13,182 nt of DNA from Bacillota bacterium (GTDB lineage Bacteria > Bacillota > Sulfobacillia > RBS10-35): NCBI GenBank assembly GCA_029960865.1, contig JASBVX010000013.1, forward strand, positions 1 to 13,182, read 5' to 3'. Of this stretch, positions 1-6,766 are shown in pieces; position 1 is the first letter of the stretch, and the number at the start of each line of letters is the position of its first letter. The notes beneath the pieces are model-generated. The model did not search any database and had not been told where the DNA came from. It saw only the letters and a program-made list of their open reading frames with translations. Made by a program: the position numbers and the translations under genes.

Positions 1-1397
1 CGCTGCACCACCGTGCTGATCATCTCGTCGATGGCGGTGATCACGCGGGCTGCCGCTTGGTATCCCTGCTGGTATTGGACGATGCGGGCCACCTCTTCAT
101 CCAGCGACACCCCTTCCACGCTCTGCCGCTGGTATTCAATGTTTCGTAAAAGACCGTCGGCATTTTCAGCCCGAATTTTGACTTCCATGCGGTCGGCCCC
201 CACCTGACCCACCAGCGAGCGGTAGGCATCCCGGATGCTCCCGGCCCCCACCTTGCCCGGCACATCCAGCAGGCCCGCCATGGCGAAGGCATGGGAACCG
301 TCCCCGGCCGAAGGGGAGGCTGCCGCCGCCACCTTCTCGGGAGCCCCCAGGAGGGCGGGATCCACCTGCAGGGAGAGGGGGCTATGGGGACCCGGAGGTG
401 TGAAGATGAAGAAGGAACCTCCCGGCTGGCCGCTGAGATCGAAGCCCTGGGCATGGAGGGCATTGGTTTCCAGGGCCAGCACCTGGACCATCTGGGCCAG
501 CTGGCTGCGATAACCGGGCACCACGTAGCGCCCAAGATCCTCGAGGCCGCTCAGGCGCCCCCCTCCCTCCTGGATCCAGGAAGCGTCTTGCTGGAGGCCC
601 GGCCAGCGCAGCTGGGGAAGACCTCCCACCTCCACCACTGCCAGGATCTCCTGGTGACCCCCCTGCAGGACGGCCACCCCGCCCACCGAGAGGGAGATCT
701 CCCCGGACTCCCCTTCCTGGACGCGGATGGGAGCCAGCCGGGAAAGCTCATCCAGGAGGGCATCCCGTCGGTCCAGGAGATCGTTAGGTTCCCTTCCCGC
801 CAGGCGGGCGGCCACCACCTGCTGGTTGAGGCCCGCCACTTGGGTCACCAGGGCGTTGAAACGGTCTACGTCTTCCCGCAAGAGGCGGTCCACATTCTCC
901 TGAACCGCCACCCAGTGCTGGTCCAGGACCGCCAGATCCTCCCCCAGGGAGGAAGCCATCTGCACCAGGACCCGGCGGGCCGCCACGTTGGTGGGATCGT
1001 TCCCCACATCTTGCCACGCTTTCCAATAGGCGCTCAAGGAGGCGTTGATGCCCTGCGCCCCCGGCTCTAAAAGGTAGGACTCCACCTGCTCCAGGATCTG
1101 ATCCATGGCCCCGTAACGGCCGGCGTAACCCCCCTGGACATGCCCCTGACGGTCCAGGAAAGCATCGCGGGTGCGGGTGATGCTGGTCAGCTCCACCCCT
1201 GTACCCATGGACCAGGCAGGGAAGGAGGAAGGGATCCCGGAGGGCAAGAGGGGGGAAGTGGTGCTGAGGCGGGCCGTCTGGCGGGAATAGCCGGGAGTCT
1301 GGGCGTTGGCCACGTTGTGGGCCGCCACCTCCACGGCCCCCCTTTGGGCGTAGAGGGCCCTTAAGGCGGTTTCCAGTCCGAGAAAGGTGCTGTACAT
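1..1397 (-). CDS. flgK: Flagellar hook-associated protein 1 FlgK (3' end cut by window edge)
   Basis: FlgK is the first hook-filament junction protein, exported by the flagellar type III system and assembled on the hook tip. The frame opens at an ATG and stays open to the left edge, giving 465 full codons with no stop. Residues 28-40 read NVANAQTPGYSRQ, the signature shared by rod, hook and HAP1 proteins. The C-terminal D0 helix is recognisable (SLDEEVARIVQYQQGYQAAA, then ITAIDEMISTVVQ), so only a few residues are missing. At about 470 residues it would be compact; Bacillus FlgK is a little over 500. The start overlaps the flgN stop as TGATG, which suggests translational coupling with its own chaperone. 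flgL would be expected next, outside the window. Confidence 0.95.
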   Translation of the reverse strand, partial: MYSTFLGLETALRALYAQRGAVEVAAHNVANAQTPGYSRQTARLSTTSPLLPSGIPSSFPAWSMGTGVELTSITRTRDAFLDRQGHVQGGYAGRYGAMDQILEQVESYLLEPGAQGINASLSAYWKAWQDVGNDPTNVAARRVLVQMASSLGEDLAVLDQHWVAVQENVDRLLREDVDRFNALVTQVAGLNQQVVAARLAGREPNDLLDRRDALLDELSRLAPIRVQEGESGEISLSVGGVAVLQGGHQEILAVVEVGGLPQLRWPGLQQDASWIQEGGGRLSGLEDLGRYVVPGYRSQLAQMVQVLALETNALHAQGFDLSGQPGGSFFIFTPPGPHSPLSLQVDPALLGAPEKVAAAASPSAGDGSHAFAMAGLLDVPGKVGAGSIRDAYRSLVGQVGADRMEVKIRAENADGLLRNIEYQRQSVEGVSLDEEVARIVQYQQGYQAAARVITAIDEMISTVVQ

Positions 1398-1864
1398 CAG
1401 GCACTCCCCCCTGCTCGCCGTCCTTCGGCGTCGTAGAAGGAAGTGTCGCGGACGCCCCGCTTCCAGAGCTCCCAGGTGAAGCGGGCCATGGCCTGCACTT
1501 CTTCCAGAAGATCCCGATGGGCCCGGTTGAGCCGCTGGGCCCGATCCATGGACCGCAGGAGGGAGCCCCGGGCTTCCCAAAGGGCCTGTCCATCTTCGGC
1601 GGGCAGGTGGGGGATCAGATCCCGCAAGGAAGGCTCACCGCCCAAGCCCAGCTCCAGCCCCAGGCGAGCCGTCACCTCCCGGCGCCTCTCCTCCAACCCC
1701 CGCAGCCGCCCCAGAATCTCCAGCTCTCGTTTCAGGCCTCTTTCCAGGGCGTCTCCCTGGTGAGAGAGGATCCAGGATCCTTTCTCCTCCCCCAAACGGC
1801 AAAGTTCCCGGTAAAGGGCTTCCTCGTCCCGCAAAAGATTCAGTAGAACCTGGGATCCTGCCAT
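1397..1864 (-). CDS. flgN: FlgN-family flagellar export chaperone
   Basis: 155 residues, almost entirely helical in character and rich in Leu, Glu and Arg, as expected for FlgN, the cytoplasmic chaperone that keeps FlgK and FlgL export-competent. There are heptad-like stretches around residues 5-65 and 95-135, and the C-terminus is short and flexible. Sequence identity in this family is low, so position is the main evidence: it lies between flgM and flgK, as yvyG does in Bacillus subtilis. The start ATG is 3 nt after the flgM stop, and the stop TGA shares one base with the flgK ATG. It is probably co-transcribed from the sigma-D promoter upstream of yvyF. Confidence 0.88.
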   Translation of the reverse strand: MAGSQVLLNLLRDEEALYRELCRLGEEKGSWILSHQGDALERGLKRELEILGRLRGLEERRREVTARLGLELGLGGEPSLRDLIPHLPAEDGQALWEARGSLLRSMDRAQRLNRAHRDLLEEVQAMARFTWELWKRGVRDTSFYDAEGRRAGGSA

Positions 1865-1867
1865 GAT

Positions 1868-2176
1868 CTAAGACTCCCGCCGTCCATCCACCAGGGACCG
1901 GCGGAGGATTTGGCGGGCGATCTCTTCCGCAGAGGGATGGTACTCCCCTTTGGCCACCGCCTGTTCCAGCTCTTTGACCCTGGCTTCGTGGAGGTCCGGC
2001 TGCCGGCCCACCTCCTTGACCCAGCGGGTCAGGGTGCGGGCCTCCCGGCTGAAAGCCACCTGATCCCTGGGCTCTCGGCCCCGGGCAGCAGCCTGGGATT
2101 TCTGCGCCTGGGCATCCTGGGTTTCCTTCAGGTAACTTTGCAGAGCTTTTTGTACCTGTTCGCCCGAGATCTTCAT
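1868..2176 (-). CDS. flgM: Anti-sigma-28 factor FlgM
   Basis: 102 residues. FlgM binds and holds the flagellar sigma factor (sigma-D/FliA) until the hook is finished, then is exported or removed. The N-terminus MKISGEQVQKAL is typical. The conserved sigma-binding half is at residues 64-95: ARVKELEQAVAKGEYHPSAE followed by EIARQILRRSL, matching the family pattern of a K-x-L helix, a G-x-Y turn and an A-x-x-hh helix. The middle (residues 20-40) is hydrophilic and probably disordered, as in known FlgM proteins. A purine-rich ribosome binding site (GGGGGAGAGG) precedes the ATG. It follows yvyF by 18 nt and precedes flgN by 3 nt. Because the upstream promoter fits sigma-D, FlgM likely sits in a negative feedback loop on its own transcription. 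Confidence 0.93.
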   Translation of the reverse strand: MKISGEQVQKALQSYLKETQDAQAQKSQAAARGREPRDQVAFSREARTLTRWVKEVGRQPDLHEARVKELEQAVAKGEYHPSAEEIARQILRRSLVDGRRES

Positions 2177-2194
2177 AGGTGCCTCTCCCCCTTT

Positions 2195-2578
2195 TTACCT
2201 CTCTTGATAATACTTGTGGCGCCTGCGGACGGTGCCGTAAAAGCGGGTGTAGGGCACCACCGCAGCCCTCTCCACCGCTTCCAGGAGCTCTTCGCGGCAA
2301 GAAGGGCAATACCTTCCAGAAACGATAGGTTTGCCGCAGCGTTCGCAGGTCAACTGAGGATCTTCGGCCAGAAGGCGCCCATCGCGCAAAAAGGAGATGA
2401 CGGTCGCGGTGGGGACGCCGGTGGCCTGGGAAATATCGTGGATATGAGCCCGGGGATGCTCCCGCAGGTAATCCTGAACCCGCTCGTATTCCTCCTCGGC
2501 GGCCGCCACGCACGACGGGCAGAGAAGGGCATGGCCTCCTGCATACACCTGACCGCACCGCTGGCAGTTGCGCAGCAT
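2195..2578 (-). CDS. yvyF: YvyF-family flagellar operon protein (zinc-ribbon/HTH-like)
   Basis: 127 residues from the ATG at 2578. Two cysteine clusters frame a helical middle: C5/C8 with C20/C23, and C78/C81 with C91/C94, each a likely zinc ribbon. Residues 46-68 (HDISQATGVPTATVISFLRD) look like a winged-helix or MerR-like DNA-binding element. This matches the family of flagellar operon proteins found between comFC and flgM in Bacillus; its precise function is not settled. An in-frame GTG 9 nt further upstream is less likely: the ribosome binding site AAGGAGAG abuts it directly, but is correctly spaced for the ATG, and a sigma-D transcript would start only just before that GTG. It lies 54 nt after comFC, with a promoter in the gap. 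Confidence 0.87.
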   Translation of the reverse strand: MLRNCQRCGQVYAGGHALLCPSCVAAAEEEYERVQDYLREHPRAHIHDISQATGVPTATVISFLRDGRLLAEDPQLTCERCGKPIVSGRYCPSCREELLEAVERAAVVPYTRFYGTVRRRHKYYQER

Positions 2579-2597
2579 GATCCTCACCTCTCCTTCT

Positions 2598-2624
2598 TTA
2601 TCGCCGGCGGCGCCAAAACTTTTA
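2598..2624 (-). promoter_or_regulatory. Sigma-D (sigma-28/FliA) promoter of yvyF-flgM-flgN-flgK
   Basis: On the minus strand TAAA (2624-2621) is followed by a 15-nt spacer and GGCGATAA (2605-2598). The flagellar sigma consensus is TAAA-N15-GCCGATAT/A, so only one core base differs. Transcription would start near 2591, leaving a short leader that carries the yvyF ribosome binding site. It places the anti-sigma factor gene flgM under the sigma factor it inhibits. Confidence 0.85.
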
Positions 2625-2632
2625 GCTCTTTT

Positions 2633-3334
2633 TCATCGCCCCCCAGTCACCTGGCAGAGGGTTATGCCCACCACCGCCCGGGCGCCCCCTTCCAGGAGGG
2701 CGGCGGCCGCCTGGGAGAGGGTGGTGCCGGTGGTCCAGACATCATCCACCAGCAGGAGACGGCCCCGGGGCATGGGAGCGCCCGGGAGAGGGCGAAAGGA
2801 AAGGTCGGCCTGGGTGCGTCCCAGGCGGCCCAGGAAATGCTGGGGGGGAGTGGTCCCTTCCTTACGCAAGAGGGGAAGGGCCACCAGGCGGCCCCGCGCC
2901 AGGGAGCGAGCCAAAAGCTCCGCCCCGTGGTATCCCCTCCTTCTATGGCGCTGGGGGTCGGGGGGCACCCACGTGACGGCCACGAAGGGCCCCAGCTCAG
3001 CCCAGGGAAGCGCGCGGGCGAGGGTCTTTCCCAGGGGCCGGGCGAGGAAGGTTTCCCCTCCCTTGAAGCGGCGCAAAAGGGTGATCCAGGGCTCCTCATA
3101 CGGAGCCAGGGAAAAGCGGCGGGACCAGGGGAAGGAACTGCCGGCACAGTCGGAGCAAAGGCCGCCCGGGGTAGCCTGGGCCGGAGAGGGAATGTGGCAG
3201 CGGGGACAAGGAGTCCAGGAGGGATGGGCATAGCGGGCCAGGCATGAAGGGCAGATTTCATCCCAGCCTGCCTGCCCGCAGAGGGGACAGGACCTGCGCC
3301 CCAGGAAGCCTTCCACCGCCTCGTTCCAGGTCAT
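2633..3334 (-). CDS. comFC: ComFC-family phosphoribosyltransferase-like competence protein
   Basis: 233 residues. An N-terminal double zinc finger is seen as C16-x2-C19, C28-x2-C31, C43-x2-C46 and C60-x2-C63. A type I phosphoribosyltransferase domain follows, with VPPDPQRHRRRGYHGAELLA near residues 123-142 and the PRPP-binding loop LLLVDDVWTTGTTLSQAA near 193-210. ComFC acts in the cytoplasm in DNA uptake or recombination during transformation; the reaction is unknown. The start ATG overlaps the stop of the upstream gene as ATGA, indicating translational coupling. comFA and comFB, which lie upstream in Bacillus, are absent here, so the protein may serve a more general role in this organism. 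The link to yvyF-flgM downstream is the usual Firmicute order. Confidence 0.92.
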   Translation of the reverse strand: MTWNEAVEGFLGRRSCPLCGQAGWDEICPSCLARYAHPSWTPCPRCHIPSPAQATPGGLCSDCAGSSFPWSRRFSLAPYEEPWITLLRRFKGGETFLARPLGKTLARALPWAELGPFVAVTWVPPDPQRHRRRGYHGAELLARSLARGRLVALPLLRKEGTTPPQHFLGRLGRTQADLSFRPLPGAPMPRGRLLLVDDVWTTGTTLSQAAAALLEGGARAVVGITLCQVTGGR

Positions 3335-3738
3335 GCTTCCCTCCCTTCGCCGGCCAGGGAAAAAGTTCCTTCCCCCGGCCTGCGGTACCAGGCCCGGAGC
3401 TGCCGCCGCAGGTGGCGGCGCCAGGAGGAGAAGTCCTCGTCCCTTTGGGGCCGCAGCCAGAGGCCCTCACCAGAAGGGCCGCCTTTCTGGAAGAGGACGC
3501 CCGGGAACCGCCGCGGCAAAAGCTCTGCCAGCCTGGGGTCGCCGGCTTCCCCCAGCCAGACCCAAAGCTCCAGCTGAGGCCAGTCTTGGCTGGCCCAAAG
3601 GATCTCCCAGATGAAGGCTTCCCAGAGATCCGGCGGGGCTAGGGCCAAATCCAGGTGCAGAGTCAGCCGCCCTTTCCGGGCGGGCCGCGCCCAGTGCCAA
3701 AGGAGCCAGAGCCCCACCAAAAGGAGAAGCTCCCCCAT
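3331..3738 (-). CDS. Tryptophan-rich, membrane-anchored hypothetical protein
   Basis: 135 residues; I do not recognise a named family. Residues 2-16 are a single hydrophobic segment (GELLLLVGLWLLWHW) followed by Arg/Lys, which suggests an N-terminal anchor with the rest in the cytoplasm. The middle (about residues 24-83) alternates hydrophobic strands and a helix, including LELWVWLGEAGDPRLAELLP and then FPGVLF. It faintly recalls the first beta-alpha-beta unit of a GT-A glycosyltransferase, but no DxD motif or catalytic part is present. The C-terminus is basic (SSWRRHLRRQLRAWYRR). Tryptophan makes up 12 of 135 residues, which is unusual. It starts from an ATG behind a strong purine-rich site (AGGAGGTGGAGG) 51 nt after metK and overlaps comFC by 4 nt. 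Real coding is supported by this coupling and the ribosome binding site. Confidence 0.75.
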   Translation of the reverse strand: MGELLLLVGLWLLWHWARPARKGRLTLHLDLALAPPDLWEAFIWEILWASQDWPQLELWVWLGEAGDPRLAELLPRRFPGVLFQKGGPSGEGLWLRPQRDEDFSSWRRHLRRQLRAWYRRPGEGTFSLAGEGREA

Positions 3739-3789
3739 GCTCCTCCACCTCCTGGAGGCAGCATATGAAGGGGGAGCTTGCCCGAAGCT

Positions 3790-5016
3790 TCAGCGGCTCT
3801 TGACCAGATCCGCCGCCGCCTGGCGGAGGGCCGCCACCATGTCCAGCTCTTCCCAGGGAAGCTTGAGATCGAGACGGCCGAAATGGCCGTAGGCGCTGAG
3901 GGGACGGTAGATGGGCCGTTGCAGGTCCAGGCGGCGGATGATGGAAGCGGGGCGCAAATCGAAATGGGTTTCCACCAGGCGGACCAGCTGGGGGTCGGGG
4001 AGGATGCCGGTGCCCCGGGTATCCACGTGGATGGCCAGGGGTCGGGCGACGCCGATGGCGTAAGAGATCTGCACCTCGCACTCCTTGGCCAGCCCCGCCG
4101 CCACCACGTTCTTGGCCACATGGCGGGCGGCATAGGCGCCGCTCCTATCCACCTTGGTCGGGTCCTTTCCCGAGAAGGAACCGCCGCCGTGGCGGGCCCA
4201 ACCGCCATAGGTATCGACGATGATCTTGCGACCGGTGAGTCCGCTATCCCCCTGGGGACCTCCCACCACGAACTTGCCGCTGGGATTGATGAGAAGACGG
4301 GTCTGGTCATCCCAGAGGGACGGGGGCAGGACCGGTTCCAGGACGTGCCTGCGGATGGCCCTTTCCAGCTCCGGGCGGGTCACGTGGGGCAGATGCTGGG
4401 TGGATACGACCACCGTGTGGAGCCGCACCGGCTGGCGGCCTTCGTATTCCACCGTCACCTGGGTTTTCCCGTCGGGGAGGAGGAAGGGAACCGCCTCTTC
4501 CTTGCGGGCCAGGGACAGCTGGCGAGCGAGGCGATGGGCCAGGTGGATGGGGAGGGGCATGTAGGTTTCCGTCTGGTCGCAGGCATAACCGAACATCAGG
4601 CCCTGGTCCCCCGCCCCCAGAGCCGCCATAGGGTCTTCATCCAGCCCTGCCCGCACTTCCAGGGAGCGGCTGACCCCTTGAGCGATATCGGGGGATTGCT
4701 CGTCGATGGCGGTGAGGACGGCGCAGGTGTCGGCATCGAAACCGAACTTGGCCCGGGTGTAGCCGATGTCCCGCACCACCTGGCGCACCAGGCCGGGGAT
4801 ATCCACGTAGCCCCGGCAGGATACCTCGCCGAAGACAAAGGCCATCCCGGTGGTGAGGGCTACCTCCACGGCCACCCGCGCCTCCCGGTCCTCCGCCAAA
4901 ATGGCATCCAAGATGGCATCGGCGATCTGATCGGCTATCTTGTCCGGATGGCCTTCAGTCACCGACTCCGAGGTGAAAAGCATTCGTCCTTCCTGCGGTT
5001 CCAGCATGGGCGGCAT
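3790..5016 (-). CDS. metK: S-adenosylmethionine synthetase (methionine adenosyltransferase)
   Basis: 408 residues, close to the usual 385-400 plus a short N-terminal extension. The enzyme joins methionine and ATP to make S-adenosylmethionine in the cytoplasm. All signatures are present: GHPDK at residues 22-26, GAGDQGLMFGYA at 134-145, and the glycine-rich phosphate loop GGGSFSGKDPTKVDRS at 277-292. The ATG at 5016 is chosen because GGGGAGGGA lies about 7 nt upstream; ATGs at residues 4 and 12 are possible alternatives, and the conserved part begins near residue 12. It lies 59 nt downstream of flhP and 51 nt upstream of the tryptophan-rich gene. No S-box (SAM) riboswitch fits in the short upstream gap, so feedback by SAM at this leader is not evident. 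Confidence 0.98.
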   Translation of the reverse strand: MPPMLEPQEGRMLFTSESVTEGHPDKIADQIADAILDAILAEDREARVAVEVALTTGMAFVFGEVSCRGYVDIPGLVRQVVRDIGYTRAKFGFDADTCAVLTAIDEQSPDIAQGVSRSLEVRAGLDEDPMAALGAGDQGLMFGYACDQTETYMPLPIHLAHRLARQLSLARKEEAVPFLLPDGKTQVTVEYEGRQPVRLHTVVVSTQHLPHVTRPELERAIRRHVLEPVLPPSLWDDQTRLLINPSGKFVVGGPQGDSGLTGRKIIVDTYGGWARHGGGSFSGKDPTKVDRSGAYAARHVAKNVVAAGLAKECEVQISYAIGVARPLAIHVDTRGTGILPDPQLVRLVETHFDLRPASIIRRLDLQRPIYRPLSAYGHFGRLDLKLPWEELDMVAALRQAAADLVKSR

Positions 5017-5046
5017 GGTCGATCCCTCCCCGGCATACTCTTAACG

Positions 5047-5076
5047 AATATACATTACCCGGGGGGTCGTCGTCCC
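5047..5076 (-). promoter_or_regulatory. Possible sigma-A promoter upstream of metK
   Basis: The flhP-metK gap is an AT-rich island in GC-rich surroundings. On the minus strand TATATT (5052-5047) matches the -10 consensus at five of six bases. The -35 candidate GGGACG (5076-5071), 18 nt upstream, is poor and matches only GAC. Transcription would start near 5040. metK may equally be read from the flagellar genes upstream. Confidence 0.35.
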
Positions 5077-5876
5077 TACCCCAGCAGGTGGTGGATGGAG
5101 GACCAGAGTTCATCGGCGTTGGCCAGGGCCCTGGCGTTCATGCTGTAGGCCCTTTGCACCACCAGAAGGTCCACCATGGCCTGGGCCAGATCCACGTTGG
5201 AGCCTTCCAGGTAGCCCGGCTGGAGGTCACCCCGGCCCCCTTGGCCGGCCTCCCCCAGGGGAAGCTCCCCCTGACCCGGCCCTGCCCGATAAAGGCCGTC
5301 GGCGGCCACCAGCATCTGGGGAGCTTGCTCCAGCGCCACCCCGACCCGCCCCACCGTCACCGCCTCCAGGGCGCCTCCCGCTTTGGGAACCCAGGCCGTG
5401 ACCACCCCGCCGGGGCCGATGGCTGCCTTGACGGCTTTCTCGGGAAGGGTGAGGGGGTTGCCTTTCACGTCCAGAAGAAGGCGCCCTGCAGGGTCCACCA
5501 GGTGCCCCTGGCCATCCCAGCGAAAGGCCCCGTGACGAGTGTAGCCCACCTGACCGTTTTCCTCCCGCAGGACAAAAAAGCCCGGGCCATTCAGCATCAG
5601 GTCGGTGTCCACCCCCGTGGCCATGGGGGCTCCCCCGGCAAAATCCCGCTGGAGGGCCCCCAGCACTGCTCCGCTCCCATAGCGGACCCAATCGGGGATG
5701 GGAGAGGACTGCACCCGATCGGAACGGTAAAGAGGCCCTTGCTCCACCTCCACCATCTGCACCCGGTGGCGCTTGTAGCCGGGGGTATTGACATTGCTGA
5801 TGTCGGCCGCCAGCGCATCCAGATACCGAGCTCCCGCCTGGAGGCCGCTGGCCCCCTGCCAAAATCCGAAGATCAT
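5076..5876 (-). CDS. flhP: Flagellar basal-body rod protein FlhP (FlgG-like)
   Basis: 266 residues. It belongs to the rod/hook family that builds the distal rod of the flagellar basal body, exported by the flagellar type III system. The N-terminal D0 segment (MIFGFWQGASGLQAGARYLD) leads into the family signature SNVNTPGYKR at residues 27-36. The central domain contains GVDTDLMLNGPGFFVLR and YTRHGAFRWDGQGHLVDPAG, typical of FlgF/FlgG proteins. The C-terminal helix (YLEGSNVDLAQAMVDLLVVQ, then RAYSMNARALANADELW) is complete. It starts one base after the flhO stop (TGAGATG), so the two are translated together. In Bacillus subtilis flhO-flhP also follow spoIIID, with mbl between, which supports the name over a generic flgG. 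Confidence 0.93.
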   Translation of the reverse strand: MIFGFWQGASGLQAGARYLDALAADISNVNTPGYKRHRVQMVEVEQGPLYRSDRVQSSPIPDWVRYGSGAVLGALQRDFAGGAPMATGVDTDLMLNGPGFFVLREENGQVGYTRHGAFRWDGQGHLVDPAGRLLLDVKGNPLTLPEKAVKAAIGPGGVVTAWVPKAGGALEAVTVGRVGVALEQAPQMLVAADGLYRAGPGQGELPLGEAGQGGRGDLQPGYLEGSNVDLAQAMVDLLVVQRAYSMNARALANADELWSSIHHLLG

Positions 5877-5877
5877 C

Positions 5878-6603
5878 TCAGACCCTCCCCACGTCGCGGC
5901 TGGCTTGCTGGAGGGCTTCGTCCTGGGCTTTCAGCACTTGGCGGCTTCCCTCGTAGGCCCGGGCCGCCAGGAGAAGCTGGCTCATCTCCCGCACCGGATC
6001 CACGTTGGAAGATTCCCAGTAGCCGGAAAGAAGGGCCGGGGTTTTCTCCTGCAAAGGCCCTTGAATCCGGTAGGCGCCGTTTTCCAAAGCCTCCACCACC
6101 GCCTCCCGGCCCGGCACCACCACCCGCAGAAGGCCTTGGCGGGCACCAGCGGCATAAACTTCCCCCTGGGAATTGATTTCCAGGGGCTCTGCCCCCTTCA
6201 CCTGGATAGGTCCAACGGGACCCAGGACCCGCCAGCCGGCCCCCACCTGGAGATAGCCGTCGGCGCCCACGGTGAAGCGGCCGGCCCGGGTGTAGAGGGT
6301 TTCCCCTCCCGCCTCCACGGCAAAGAAGCCTTCCCCCAGGATGGCGGCGTCGGCAGACCCTCCTTCCTGCCAGGTGCCCTGGGACCAGTCCAGGGCCGTC
6401 TTATCCAGGAGGCTCCCGGTCCCCATGCCCATGAGAAAGCTTGTCCCTCCCAAGCGCAGGTAGTGCCAGGGATAGACGCCGCTGGCGGGAAGGCTCCGCT
6501 TGAATCCGGGGGTCAGTTGGTTGGCCAGGTTGTGGGCCGTGATGTCCTGGAGCTGGCTGGCCTGCAAAAGGCCGTTGGCGGCGGTATAAATGCCTCTGAT
6601 CAT
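5878..6603 (-). CDS. flhO: Flagellar basal-body rod protein FlhO (FlgF-like)
   Basis: 241 residues from the ATG at 6603. The frame is open for 26 more codons upstream, but those lie in the riboswitch leader. The ATG is preceded by AAGGAGGAGGGGAG, and the protein then begins with the family N-terminus MIRGIYTAANGLLQASQLQD. The rod signature is slightly divergent (HNLANQLTPGFKR). The FlgF/FlgG pattern GEGFFAVEAGGETLYTRAGR is in the centre and the C-terminal helix is intact (SSNVDPVREMSQLLLAARAY). It forms part of the rod together with FlhP. Expression is likely controlled by the cyclic-di-GMP riboswitch directly upstream, tying rod assembly to the motility/sessility second messenger. Confidence 0.93.
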   Translation of the reverse strand: MIRGIYTAANGLLQASQLQDITAHNLANQLTPGFKRSLPASGVYPWHYLRLGGTSFLMGMGTGSLLDKTALDWSQGTWQEGGSADAAILGEGFFAVEAGGETLYTRAGRFTVGADGYLQVGAGWRVLGPVGPIQVKGAEPLEINSQGEVYAAGARQGLLRVVVPGREAVVEALENGAYRIQGPLQEKTPALLSGYWESSNVDPVREMSQLLLAARAYEGSRQVLKAQDEALQQASRDVGRV

Positions 6604-6606
6604 CGT

Positions 6607-6643
6607 CTCCCCTCCTCCTTCGCAGGGTCTCGCCGGAGGGGAA
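6607..6643 (-). promoter_or_regulatory. Expression platform: anti-Shine-Dalgarno hairpin before flhO
   Basis: In the flhO leader UUCCCCUCC (6643-6635) can pair with GGAGGGGAG (6615-6607), a nine-pair helix including one G-U, with a 19-nt loop. This would occlude part of the flhO ribosome binding site. A competing helix is possible between GGGUGAAG (6664-6657, overlapping the 3' strand of aptamer P1) and CUUCCCC (6644-6638), with one mismatch. If ligand binding fixes P1, the competing helix is lost and the site is hidden, so the switch would be OFF with ligand. The pairing is seen in the sequence; the direction of switching is inferred. Confidence 0.55.
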
Positions 6644-6662
6644 GACCTGAAAGCTCCTTCAC

Positions 6663-6757
6663 CCTTCGGCAGCCCGGCCATCTTAGCCCCGCCACCGGGG
6701 CTTTAGATCCGTGGCTTTGCGCCCCTGGCTTTCGCCAGGTTTGCCCTTATCGAGGTC
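6663..6757 (-). ncRNA. Cyclic-di-GMP-I riboswitch aptamer (GEMM class I)
   Basis: The minus strand carries the landmarks of the class I cyclic-di-GMP riboswitch in order. GGGCAAACC is at 6746-6738. A perfect P2 hairpin CCTGGC-GAAA-GCCAGG (6739-6724) is capped by a GNRA tetraloop. GCGCAAAGCC is at 6722-6713. The P3 arm follows with the tetraloop-receptor sides ATCTAA and TAAGAT around the stem AGCCCC/GGGGCT, then GGCCGGGCTGCC (6679-6668) closing the core. The AGGG run before CAAACC keeps G at the position equivalent to G20, as expected for cyclic-di-GMP; variants that sense cGAMP have A there. It sits between the spoIIID stop and the flhO start, so flhO-flhP are its targets. Confidence 0.93.
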
Positions 6758-6766
6758 TGTGGACTC

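Noticed and set aside
1910..3247. 445-codon open frame on the plus strand opposite flgM, yvyF and comFC
   Set aside because: It runs across three well-supported genes and the sigma-D promoter on the other strand; its composition is that of an antisense shadow.
3746..3766. CCTCC/GGAGG inverted repeat before the tryptophan-rich gene as another masked ribosome binding site
   Set aside because: The tight version has a 1-nt loop and the looser one leaves a second GGAGG free; no promoter start falls within it, so it does not match the spoIID layout.
5017..5075. SAM (S-box) riboswitch upstream of metK
   Set aside because: The gap is only 59 nt and shows none of the S-box core elements; a full aptamer cannot fit.
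3778..5148. 456-codon open frame on the plus strand opposite metK
   Set aside because: Antisense to a fully conserved MetK, with low-complexity composition and no recognisable motif.
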